From NCBI GenBank assembly GCA_003537495.1, contig DPSB01000144.1, positions 699-6,232 on the forward strand: 5,534 bases of DNA, in the 5' to 3' direction. The position numbers and the translations under genes were made by a program. How positions within the stretch are numbered: the first letter of the stretch is position 1; each line of letters opens with the position of its first letter. Shown in pieces: positions 1 through 5,534 of this stretch. This stretch comes from Cytophagales bacterium. GTDB lineage: Bacteria; Bacteroidota; Bacteroidia; Cytophagales; Cyclobacteriaceae. The notes beneath the pieces were generated by a model. The model saw nothing but the letters and a program-made list of their open reading frames with translations. It ran no database searches and was not told the origin of the DNA.

Positions 1-194
1 TAATTAATTGCAAAGGGCAAGTTGTTCAATGCAAAATGGACAATAAGACAAAAAGTGCGGACCTGGACAAACAAATTGAATTAGTGTTTAATTCCTTAGG
101 TCAATGGACAGCTGGAAAACTTGACAGCAAAGAAGTCGACACATCAAAGCTATTTAGTTTCAAAATTAAAAAGGGCCAATTTTACTTTGACTAA
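1..194 (+). CDS. C-terminal fragment of an unidentified protein, possibly with a TonB-like C-terminal domain
   Basis: An open frame enters from the left edge (first whole codon at 3) and runs 63 codons to a TAA at 192-194. The start lies outside the window. Visible features are an INCKGQV segment at the beginning, a central LDKQIE...LGQWTAGK stretch, and a terminal FSFKIKKGQFYFD. This order (a strand with N-C-x-G, a helix, W-x-x-G, then a closing FKIKxG strand) resembles the C-terminal domain of Bacteroidota TonB-like energy transducers, which pass proton-motive force to outer-membrane receptors. That match is from memory of the family pattern and is not certain. By hand count, bases 1-180 are 35% GC, clearly lower than the genes to the right, so it may have a different history. 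No heptad array follows its TAA stop. The partial CDS is likely real; the family is tentative. Confidence 0.6.
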   Translation, partial: INCKGQVVQCKMDNKTKSADLDKQIELVFNSLGQWTAGKLDSKEVDTSKLFSFKIKKGQFYFD

Positions 195-332
195 AAAAAT
201 GAACACACAACAAAATATTTTTGAAATGGTGCCGGGATGAGTTGGATTAAAGTTTTATCTTCATTCAACACTATAGTTTCGTGGGACAGGACACGGCTTC
301 GGAAAGGCACCACTGCGGAAACACAAACGAAA

Positions 333-367
333 CCATAAACAAATAACCAGCAACTGGTAACCAGAAA
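333..367 (-). repeat. Heptad repeat array downstream of the DUF3037 gene
   Basis: Five consecutive 7-bp units start at 333, 340, 347, 354 and 361. On the strand of the DUF3037 gene they begin 3 nt after its TAG stop and read TTTCTGG, TTACCAG, then further variants, becoming more degenerate away from the gene. The CTGG and CCAG cores of neighbouring units are complementary and could form short hairpins. Function is unknown. The rest of the gap (195-332) contains only tiny open frames. Confidence 0.75.
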
Positions 368-370
368 CAA

Positions 371-748
371 CTATAACACATGTTGCTCAAACAATCGCTC
401 CAATACTTGCTGCGGATTATCGGTAATGCCCGGATGTACTTTTGAAGTTTGAATAATAGAACTACGCGTAGCGGTAAGCCAACGAAAGCGTTCGGCCATA
501 GAGAGTTCGCCAATGGGGCCACTACCCTTGCCTCCGGCACTTATCTGCTCAAATGTCTGAATGTATTGCTTCACCTCGGGCAATTCGATGTCGTTGCAAA
601 ATGCGGTAATGCGGCTTGTATTGATTTCAATTTTTGTTTTCAGAAATTTTAACGGGCCGCAATAGAGTATAACACCCACGTTCACGAACTCTTCGCGTTC
701 AACTTTGGGCACAACCCGAATAATGGCATATTCAAAAACGTTGGGCAT
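371..748 (-). CDS. DUF3037 family protein, partner of a HipA-like kinase
   Basis: This encodes a 125-residue cytoplasmic protein with no signal peptide or membrane segment. The N-terminus (about residues 5-30) carries YAIIRVVPKVEREEFVNVGV, the hallmark of DUF3037. A second conserved block at about 88-107 has RFRWLTATRSS and a trailing HPG. Both the motifs and the length fit the whole family, whose biochemical role is, as far as I know, undetermined. I chose the ATG at 746-748 because the conserved block begins directly after it; the frame could extend to a GTG at 785-787, but that would add 13 residues read out of the upstream gene. The start lies inside the end of the HipA-like gene (17-nt overlap), so the two are probably co-transcribed and translationally coupled. 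From memory, DUF3037 genes recur beside this kinase type, suggesting a partner or substrate. It ends in TAG beside a heptad array. Confidence 0.88.
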   Translation of the reverse strand: MPNVFEYAIIRVVPKVEREEFVNVGVILYCGPLKFLKTKIEINTSRITAFCNDIELPEVKQYIQTFEQISAGGKGSGPIGELSMAERFRWLTATRSSIIQTSKVHPGITDNPQQVLERLFEQHVL

Positions 749-1508
749 GTTGGGCTTCGTTAACAAAATAATCTGCGTGGGCCACACGCGAAGTTAATAC
801 TTGCAGGTAAGCTTTGCGATGTTCAACTGCTGATTCGAATGCAGGATCATTGGTAAGCCATTCTTCCGGAATCAGGTTTACGATTGCTTCCAGTTTTTCC
901 GTGGTAAGCAAGGCAATCAACTCAGCACTCACTTCCTTTAATTGTGTAGCCTGCGTCAACAATACATGATCTTTTATTTTTGGAAATGGGCGTTCGGGGT
1001 TTTGCCAATCGTTCCATGTATGGTGCACATACAAAGCTGCACCATGATCGATAAGCCAGAGTTCTTTATGCCACCATAGCATATTGGTGTTGCGCACGGT
1101 GCGGTCTACATTATGTAGCAAACAATCCAACCAAACAATTTTAGATGCGAGTACCGAATCAATTTTTGTTACCAGCGGATCGAAGGTAACTGCTCCAGAT
1201 AAATAATGTACCGCCAGATTCAACCCCACACTTGCCTTCAATAAATCCTGAATTTCTTCATCGCCCTCAATGCGACCAAAGGCTACATCTAAATTTGCAA
1301 ACACAATTTCAGGAACGCGTAAACCCAGTGTTCTGGCGATCTCACCACCAATCAGTTCGGCAATCAATGCCTTGCGCCCCTGCCCTGCACCGCGAAACTT
1401 CAGTACATACATAAACTGATCATCGGCCTCAACCAAAGCGGGCAACGAACCACCTTCGCGCAAAGGCGTGATGTAGCGGGTAACGTTTACGTGGCGAAGG
1501 TTGTACAT
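732..1508 (-). CDS. HipA-like kinase (HipA_2 type family protein)
   Basis: This encodes 258 residues from the ATG at 1506-1508. The frame can be extended 18 nt to a TTG at 1524-1526, but family members characteristically begin MYNLRHVNVTRY, so the ATG is preferred. Kinase-like features in order are a glycine-containing loop REGGSLPA (about 17-24), a VLKF lysine at about 37, an HNVDRTVRNTN catalytic-loop equivalent with D135, N140 and N142, and LIDHGAAL with D154 as the likely metal-binding aspartate. These match the layout of HipA serine/threonine kinases, but the protein is much shorter than E. coli HipA (about 440 residues) and lacks its N-terminal region. No HipB-type helix-turn-helix antitoxin gene is adjacent; the next gene is DUF3037. 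Protein kinase activity is inferred from the motifs, and the substrate is unknown. It ends in TGA inside the DUF3037 start region. A candidate promoter lies just upstream. Confidence 0.88.
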   Translation of the reverse strand: MYNLRHVNVTRYITPLREGGSLPALVEADDQFMYVLKFRGAGQGRKALIAELIGGEIARTLGLRVPEIVFANLDVAFGRIEGDEEIQDLLKASVGLNLAVHYLSGAVTFDPLVTKIDSVLASKIVWLDCLLHNVDRTVRNTNMLWWHKELWLIDHGAALYVHHTWNDWQNPERPFPKIKDHVLLTQATQLKEVSAELIALLTTEKLEAIVNLIPEEWLTNDPAFESAVEHRKAYLQVLTSRVAHADYFVNEAQHAQRF

Positions 1509-1523
1509 AAAAATATTAGTCAG

Positions 1524-1556
1524 CAAATTAATGGTTTCTATTCAATTACCGGCAAA
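1524..1556 (-). promoter_or_regulatory. Candidate Bacteroidota-type promoter for the HipA-like/DUF3037 operon
   Basis: On the minus strand a TTTG (complement of 1553-1556) is followed after 21 bp by TTAATTTG (complement of 1524-1531). The second box matches the Bacteroidota -7 element TAnnTTTG at all but one defined position, and the spacing fits the -33/-7 arrangement known for this phylum. Transcription would start only about 10 nt before the ATG at 1508, giving a very short leader. The divergent DUF1080 gene shares this 86-bp gap. Its best -7 candidate (1564-1571, TAACTTGG) lacks a good -33 partner, so I do not call it. Confidence 0.4.
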
Positions 1557-1594
1557 TGTCAATTAACTTGGAATCCCAAACCTGATTCATTAAG

Positions 1595-2362
1595 ATGAAG
1601 TACTTCTCATTAGTTTCTATTCTTCTCCTCTCCTGCTCACCCAAACAAAAACCTGAAGTTTGGATTGATCTCTTCAATGGCAAAGATCTAACCGACTGGA
1701 CCGTTAAAATCCATCACCATGAAGTGGGTGAAAATTTTGGCAACACGTTTCGTATAGCGGATAACATGATTCAGGTGCGGTACGATCAATACGGAGATTT
1801 CAACGATCAGTTTGCTCATCTATACTATAACAAACCGTTCTCCAATTATCATCTAAAATTAGAATATCAGTTTACAGGCGAATTGCAACAGGGCGCACCG
1901 GAATATACCATACTCAATAGTGGCGTTATGTTTCATTCGCAAGATCCACGCACCATGTTAAAAGAACAGAACTGGCCCATCTCAGTAGAGATGCAATTTC
2001 TGGCCGGACTTGGTGATGGCCAACCACGCCCCACGGGCAACATGTGTTCACCGGGTACTGACATTGTATTTGAAGGAAAAGTGTACGATGGCCATTGCCT
2101 GAACTCATCATCCAAAACCTATAACAAAGATGAATGGATTCAAGCTGAGTTGATTGTCTGGGGCGATTCGCTCATTACACAAATCATCAATGGCGATACT
2201 GTATTGCAATACTCCAAACCTACCATGGGCGGTGGTGTTGTAAACGGTTTTGATAGCGCGATCTGGAAACCCGGAACAGCATTAAAGTCGGGATACATTG
2301 CACTGCAAAGTGAAGGTCAACCGATTAATTTCAGGAAGGTGAAGTTGCGGGAGCTTGAATAG
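1595..2362 (+). CDS. DUF1080 / 3-keto-disaccharide hydrolase family lipoprotein
   Basis: This encodes a 255-residue protein. Residues 1-14 form a short lipoprotein signal (MKYF, hydrophobic core, lipobox LLSC with Cys14), so it should be lipid-anchored in the envelope. No acidic residues directly follow the Cys, which gives no obvious surface-export signal, so a periplasmic face is the simpler guess. The rest is one domain of the PF06439 type (3-keto-disaccharide hydrolase, formerly DUF1080), a concanavalin-like beta-sandwich. It shows LFNGKDLTDW (26-35), NSGVMFHSQ (108-116), VEMQF (131-135), a NMCSPGT...HCLNSSSKTY segment (149-176) whose two cysteines may pair, and a closing SGYIALQSEGQPINFRKVKL. 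Known members cleave 3-keto-glycosides or bind glycans; the substrate here cannot be read from sequence. No sugar oxidoreductase gene is adjacent. It stands alone, divergent from the kinase operon and convergent with the sirtuin. Its TAG stop runs straight into a heptad array. Confidence 0.93.
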   Translation: MKYFSLVSILLLSCSPKQKPEVWIDLFNGKDLTDWTVKIHHHEVGENFGNTFRIADNMIQVRYDQYGDFNDQFAHLYYNKPFSNYHLKLEYQFTGELQQGAPEYTILNSGVMFHSQDPRTMLKEQNWPISVEMQFLAGLGDGQPRPTGNMCSPGTDIVFEGKVYDGHCLNSSSKTYNKDEWIQAELIVWGDSLITQIINGDTVLQYSKPTMGGGVVNGFDSAIWKPGTALKSGYIALQSEGQPINFRKVKLRELE

Positions 2363-2383
2363 TTACCAGTTGCCTGTTACTGG
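2363..2383 (+). repeat. Heptad repeat array directly after the DUF1080 stop
   Basis: Three 7-bp units start at 2363, 2370 and 2377, with no gap after the TAG at 2360-2362. The first two read TTACCAG and TTGCCTG. A weaker unit (TGGTGTG) follows at 2384. Including the stop codon, 23 of 24 positions equal the sense strand just after the S9 peptidase gene (complement of 3240-3263). Confidence 0.8.
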
Positions 2384-2414
2384 TGGTGTGGACTTTGATT
2401 TAGTGATGTCGTTA

Positions 2415-2463
2415 TTAGTGGTCGGTAATCAGTGATCAGTAGTCGGTGATCTGTGTTTGGTAA
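2415..2463 (+). repeat. Central heptad array of a second subtype in the convergent gap
   Basis: Seven consecutive 7-bp units run from 2415 to 2463, including TCGGTAA (2422), TCAGTGA (2429) and TCGGTGA (2443). In the opposite orientation the unit is about TYACYGA, i.e. the TTACYGG unit of the flanking arrays with the final G changed to A. This subtype is not attached to a stop codon. It sits midway between the convergent DUF1080 and sirtuin genes. Confidence 0.75.
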
Positions 2464-2490
2464 CTGTATTAAATTGTAAGGATGAACTTA

Positions 2491-2532
2491 CGGGCAACCA
2501 GAAACCGGTAACCGGTAACTAGAAACCAGCAA
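2491..2532 (-). repeat. Heptad array spanning the stop codon of the sirtuin gene
   Basis: Six units start at 2491, 2498, 2505, 2512, 2519 and 2526 on the plus strand. Those at 2505 and 2512 are identical (CCGGTAA). The unit at 2519 contains the complement of the sirtuin TAG stop, and the unit at 2526 lies inside the coding region, encoding part of the terminal Ala-Gly-Phe. The array therefore overlaps the gene end without breaking the 7-bp phase. Confidence 0.8.
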
Positions 2533-3205
2533 GCATCTTCGCTACGCGCTCCATTCCCGTACTCGCTTTATCCACAATAAACTCAAGATTGGGTACGTGT
2601 AGAATTTCGGGCTTCTTTGGATCGACCACATACTTGGGAACATGATCGGGAACGTAATCAATCAAACCGGCTGCCGGGTAAACCACCATAGAAGTTCCGA
2701 CTACCAGAAACACATCGGCACCGGAGGCAATATCGGCAGCTACTTCAATCATGGGTACCGCTTCACCAAACCATACAATGTTAGGTCGCAATTGCGAACC
2801 CAATTCACATGTATCGCCTATGTTTAGTTCTGTGCCTTTGATCTTGTAAACCAAAGCCGGATTTTTGGTGCTGCGCGATTCAAACAAACTTCCATGTAAA
2901 TGAATAACGCGCGAAGAACCTGCACGCTCGTGCAGGTCATCTACATTTTGCGTAATGATGGTTACATCAAAGTGTTTTTCCAGTTCTACTAAAATCTCAT
3001 GCCCGCGATTGGGCTTTACTTCGTGCGCCTTGCGCCTGCGCTGATTATAAAAATCCAATACCAGCGTTGGATTTTTATACCACGCTTCTGGGGTTGCTAC
3101 ATCTTCAATCTTATAGCCTTCCCACAAACCACCTGCATCCCGAAAGGTAGCAATGCCACTTTCGGCACTAATGCCCGCTCCGGATAATACAACTAATTTT
3201 TTCAT
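2519..3205 (-). CDS. Sir2-family NAD-dependent protein deacylase (CobB/SIRT5-like), zinc-site poor
   Basis: This encodes a 228-residue cytoplasmic sirtuin. The NAD-binding GAGISAESGIATFRDAGGLW spans 9-28. TQNVDDLHERAG (85-96) leads to the catalytic histidine in IHLHG (H104). GTS at 170-172 and VVDPKKPE near 193-200 complete the Rossmann fold. Tyr53 and Arg56 in FYNQRRR match the Tyr-x-x-Arg pair that gives CobB and SIRT5 activity on succinyl- and malonyl-lysine, so desuccinylation as well as deacetylation is a reasonable inference. The region that carries four zinc-binding cysteines in E. coli CobB (about 105-145 here) has one cysteine, C133, so the classical zinc ribbon is absent; I believe this is common in Bacteroidota homologues. 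The start ATG at 3203-3205 is followed directly by the conserved N-terminus. The gene lies 55 bp downstream of the peptidase on the same strand, so co-transcription is possible. Substrates are unknown. It ends in a TAG inside a heptad array. Confidence 0.94.
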   Translation of the reverse strand: MKKLVVLSGAGISAESGIATFRDAGGLWEGYKIEDVATPEAWYKNPTLVLDFYNQRRRKAHEVKPNRGHEILVELEKHFDVTIITQNVDDLHERAGSSRVIHLHGSLFESRSTKNPALVYKIKGTELNIGDTCELGSQLRPNIVWFGEAVPMIEVAADIASGADVFLVVGTSMVVYPAAGLIDYVPDHVPKYVVDPKKPEILHVPNLEFIVDKASTGMERVAKMLAGF

Positions 3206-3218
3206 AACTCTAAAGTTC

Positions 3219-3260
3219 CCAGTTTCCGGTTACCGGTAACCAGTAACAGGCAACCGGTAA
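3219..3260 (-). repeat. Heptad array between the S9 peptidase stop and the sirtuin start
   Basis: Six 7-bp units run without a gap up to the peptidase TAG (complement of 3261-3263). Units start at 3219, 3226, 3233, 3240, 3247 and 3254. A perfect 12-bp palindrome, GTTACCGGTAAC, lies at 3229-3240 where unit orientation flips while the 7-bp spacing is kept. With two mismatches the symmetry extends to 26 bp (3223-3248, 11 of 13 arm positions paired). If the two genes share a transcript, this is a hairpin-capable spacer beginning 14 nt upstream of the sirtuin ATG. Confidence 0.8.
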
Positions 3261-5297
3261 CTATTTTAATCTTCTATCAAAAAAATCTTTCGCCTTTTCA
3301 AATACCTGCTTCCAGCTTTCGTAGCGTAAAAAGCCGTGTACTTCATCAGGCAACACTAACACTTCCACTGTTACATTTTTTTCGCGTAGCTTTTCTACCA
3401 GGTCCACACTTTGCTGAAAGTTTACGTTGCGATCGTCATCACCATGTACAAACAACACAGGCGCAACCCACTTCGACAGATCAGCCACCGGAGAAGATTT
3501 TACTGCCAGGTCGGCCTCGGTTGGTTTTAAGCCCCACGAGTTGGTGGCATCCTGTCCGTTGAATGACCAATCGTGTACGCCATGCACATCCACACCGGCT
3601 TTAAAGATTTCTGGATTACGCGCCAAACCCATTGCGGTTAAGTAGCCGCCATACGAACCACCCCACAAGCCAATTTTATTCGCATCAACTTCGGGTAATG
3701 ATTGCAAATGTTTAGCCGCAGCCACTACATCCTGATATTCATTCGCACCACGCGGGCCTTGATTTTTTGCTCTGCGGAAATCGCGACCATAACCCGTACC
3801 CGACCGAAAGTTTACTGACAACACCACATACCCCTGGCTGGCGAGGTATTGATTGAAGGCATACGAGTTGATGTAATAGTCGCTGTAATGAAATCCCAAC
3901 AGCATCTGCCGGATCGGGCCACCGTGCATAAACACAATGCCTGGTTTTTTACCACTTGCATTTCTGTTAATGAACAACTGTGCATGCACAAGTATACCAT
4001 CGGCTGCTTTCAGTTCTACAGCTTCGGGTTTTACAAATACGGTGCTGGAAAATGTAGTGAGCTTCTGCGCATAAACCGGAACCGTTGCTTTACTCGCTTC
4101 ATCCACGCGCACCAATGTTTTGGAAGTATTGCTGGTAGAACGAAACGCATACAAATTAGTACCCGCCAAAGCCGGATACATTTCAATCCCCTCGCCTGTT
4201 GTAACAGCCGTAACTGTTCCGGTTGTTACATCTGCCTTCCAGATGTGCCTGCGGTTAATGTCTGTGCGATTGCCATCGAAGTAAATAAACTTACCCGTGG
4301 CATCGGCAACAAAACTTTCTACTTCACCATCGCCCGGAGTAATGTCTTTTAAATCGCTGCCGGTTTCGGTCATCGAGTAAATATGATTCCAACCACTGTG
4401 TTCAGAGAAAAATAAAATCCGCCCCGAGGCCAACCAAGCGAGTGGAGTATTTACGTACGACTGCGCAAAGCCACCATCATCGGCTGGCGACTTCCAGATT
4501 TGTTTGGCGATACCGCTTTGTGCATCGGCCACCCACACCGAAAATTTTACGCCACCCGTAAGATTACTTAACTCGCCCATCTTGGTTCCGGCTGTGCGAA
4601 TGAAAGCAATCTGCTTACCATCGGGCGACCACACCGCGTGATCATCGTTGGTTACATCGGGGGCAATCCAGCGAATGGCCCTGCGTGTTAAACTATACAC
4701 ACCTATAAAACTATGATCGCCCCGATCGCTCACAAACAACACTTCATTACCATCGGGCGAAAACTTAGGACTGTGATTGCTACCGCGTGCACTGAATAAT
4801 AATTTAGGTGTGGCATTAATGTCCAATGGCGATTCGTAAATCTGTCCACCGCGACTGAATAAAAAACGAATGCCATCTTTAAAAAACACCGGGCTTGAAC
4901 CCACCACAATTTTTGCCGGCTGACTTTTAGATGAAATCTCTTTGTAATAGATAGCCTGCTCGGTGCCTTCCGGCAGACTGGCCGGATTGGGATTTTGTCC
5001 AAAGCGATTAGCACCACTGCCGCGCACATACAACAACTTGGTACCGTTGGGCGAGAATGCGAGTTGTGAAATCTCCTGCCCATCATCCAGCGTATATTCG
5101 GTAAGGAAGCGCGGCAGATCAGTACCGGTTTTAACCAGGATGTTGCGTTTGCCGTGATCGTTAATAACCCAGGCCATATTTTTTCCATCAGCCGAGGCTG
5201 CAAAGTTGCTCTCGATGGGATGACTCATAAACTGCTCCAGCGTTTGGGCGGAGGCTGTTATAGAAAACAGGAAAAGGATTGGAAGGAAATTTTTCAT
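3261..5297 (-). CDS. Secreted S9 family (prolyl oligopeptidase-type) serine peptidase
   Basis: This encodes a 678-residue exported peptidase. Residues 1-17 form a Sec signal peptide (MKNF, hydrophobic core, TASA|Q), predicting a periplasmic or secreted enzyme. Residues about 20-420 make a beta-propeller of TolB/WD40-like blades, with repeats of the FSPNG/FSPDG/WSPDG type near 81, 179 and 224. The C-terminal alpha/beta hydrolase domain (about 425-678) has the oxyanion-site motif HGGP (458-461), the nucleophile elbow GGSYGG with Ser548, Asp622 in HGDDDRNV, and His654 in DEVHGF, so the catalytic triad is complete. Length and order fit bacterial dipeptidyl-/acylaminoacyl-peptidase-like S9 enzymes. 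I see no clear double-Glu motif that would mark a dipeptidyl peptidase IV, so specificity stays open. The ATG at 5295-5297 directly precedes the signal peptide. A heptad array follows its TAG stop, and the sirtuin gene lies 55 bp downstream. Confidence 0.95.
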   Translation of the reverse strand: MKNFLPILFLFSITASAQTLEQFMSHPIESNFAASADGKNMAWVINDHGKRNILVKTGTDLPRFLTEYTLDDGQEISQLAFSPNGTKLLYVRGSGANRFGQNPNPASLPEGTEQAIYYKEISSKSQPAKIVVGSSPVFFKDGIRFLFSRGGQIYESPLDINATPKLLFSARGSNHSPKFSPDGNEVLFVSDRGDHSFIGVYSLTRRAIRWIAPDVTNDDHAVWSPDGKQIAFIRTAGTKMGELSNLTGGVKFSVWVADAQSGIAKQIWKSPADDGGFAQSYVNTPLAWLASGRILFFSEHSGWNHIYSMTETGSDLKDITPGDGEVESFVADATGKFIYFDGNRTDINRRHIWKADVTTGTVTAVTTGEGIEMYPALAGTNLYAFRSTSNTSKTLVRVDEASKATVPVYAQKLTTFSSTVFVKPEAVELKAADGILVHAQLFINRNASGKKPGIVFMHGGPIRQMLLGFHYSDYYINSYAFNQYLASQGYVVLSVNFRSGTGYGRDFRRAKNQGPRGANEYQDVVAAAKHLQSLPEVDANKIGLWGGSYGGYLTAMGLARNPEIFKAGVDVHGVHDWSFNGQDATNSWGLKPTEADLAVKSSPVADLSKWVAPVLFVHGDDDRNVNFQQSVDLVEKLREKNVTVEVLVLPDEVHGFLRYESWKQVFEKAKDFFDRRLK

Positions 5298-5378
5298 CTG
5301 CTTATCTTAATATGAATGATTTGGTTAGCAATTTATCGATTGTGTACTGACGCTTAATTTTTGCCATAGCACCGATGG

Positions 5379-5428
5379 AATGCCCATGTTAAGCTTGGTG
5401 CTTGGTCTAAATGCTGATGATGGGCATT
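5379..5428. repeat. Inverted repeat in the right-edge non-coding region
   Basis: Perfect 9-bp arms, AATGCCCAT (5379-5387) and ATGGGCATT (5420-5428), flank a 32-bp loop. The loop holds a tandem copy of GCTTGGT (5393-5406). No T-run follows on either strand, so it is not an obvious intrinsic terminator. The surrounding stretch 5298-5534 upstream of the peptidase gene has no open frame I would call a gene. The best plus-strand frame is 35 codons (5380-5487), and a second short frame runs to the window edge. Confidence 0.45.
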
Positions 5429-5534
5429 TCATGGGAGTAAGATACGGAAGTGGATTTAATGCGGCAGTACCGGTTACGAAAATTTAGGTCTGAGTTTGGC
5501 TTGTGCGGGGAGTGAGATGGAAGAGGTCACAGAT

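Noticed and set aside
199..338. Two tiny plus-strand open frames (199-240, 13 codons; 237-338, 33 codons) overlapping by ATGA in the gap after the partial gene.
   Set aside because: Both are very short and match no family I recognise. The second ends within the heptad array, so the arrangement is likely chance.
271..540. Minus-strand 89-codon open frame overlapping the 3' half of the DUF3037 gene.
   Set aside because: It overlaps a recognisable DUF3037 coding region in another frame and has no family-like motif, so it is a shadow frame.
2363..2518. Intrinsic terminator between the convergent DUF1080 and sirtuin genes.
   Set aside because: No GC-rich hairpin followed by a T-run is visible on either strand; only the heptad repeats could fold.
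333..3260. The heptad arrays considered as a CRISPR array.
   Set aside because: Units are 7 bp, contiguous and degenerate with no unique spacers of 25-40 bp, and no cas gene is present.
3849..4352. Plus-strand 167-codon open frame within the S9 peptidase gene.
   Set aside because: It is antisense to a clearly conserved peptidase region. It is rich in Cys, Ile and Arg with no coherent domain, so it is a codon-composition shadow.
4730..5203. Minus-strand 157-codon open frame inside the peptidase propeller region.
   Set aside because: Same strand but a different frame from the intact peptidase, whose blade motifs lie in the main frame. No frameshift evidence.
5380..5487. Plus-strand 35-codon open frame at the right edge (beginning MPMLSLVLGLN).
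   Set aside because: Too short and overlaps the inverted repeat. It might be a decayed gene fragment, but nothing in it supports a family call.

Overview
The window looks like a chromosomal segment from a Bacteroidota bacterium, probably of the Cytophagales/Chitinophagales type. The evidence is the gene families present (a DUF1080 lipoprotein, a secreted S9 peptidase, a Sir2 protein without a zinc ribbon), the weak Shine-Dalgarno signals, a candidate promoter close to the Bacteroidota TTTG/TAnnTTTG form, and moderate GC (about 43-50% in the stretches I counted by hand). The assignment rests on family and style; no marker gene is present.

Layout from left to right: (1) 1-194, the 3' end of an AT-rich plus-strand gene, possibly with a TonB-like C-terminal domain. 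(2) 195-370, a gap with no convincing gene, ending in an array of 7-bp repeats. (3) 371-1508, a minus-strand two-gene operon: a HipA-like kinase followed by a DUF3037 protein whose start overlaps the end of the kinase gene by 17 nt. (4) 1509-1594, a short divergent intergenic region with a candidate promoter for the kinase operon. (5) 1595-2362, a plus-strand DUF1080 (3-keto-disaccharide hydrolase family) lipoprotein. (6) 2363-2518, a convergent gap built mostly of heptad repeats. (7) 2519-5297, a minus-strand pair: a secreted S9 serine peptidase, then 55 bp downstream a Sir2-family protein deacylase. (8) 5298-5534, the right edge, with an inverted repeat but no confident gene.

The genes do not form one pathway. 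The lipoprotein and the peptidase are cell-envelope hydrolases that fit a scavenging lifestyle. The sirtuin and the HipA-like/DUF3037 pair are cytoplasmic and probably regulatory.

The most unusual signal is a family of degenerate 7-bp tandem repeats (sense-strand consensus about TTACYGG). Arrays sit directly downstream of four of the six coding regions, always on the sense side of a TAG stop codon. They begin immediately after the stop in three cases and 3 nt after it in the fourth. In the sirtuin gene the array continues in phase through the stop into the last codons. The two coding regions without an array end in TAA and TGA.
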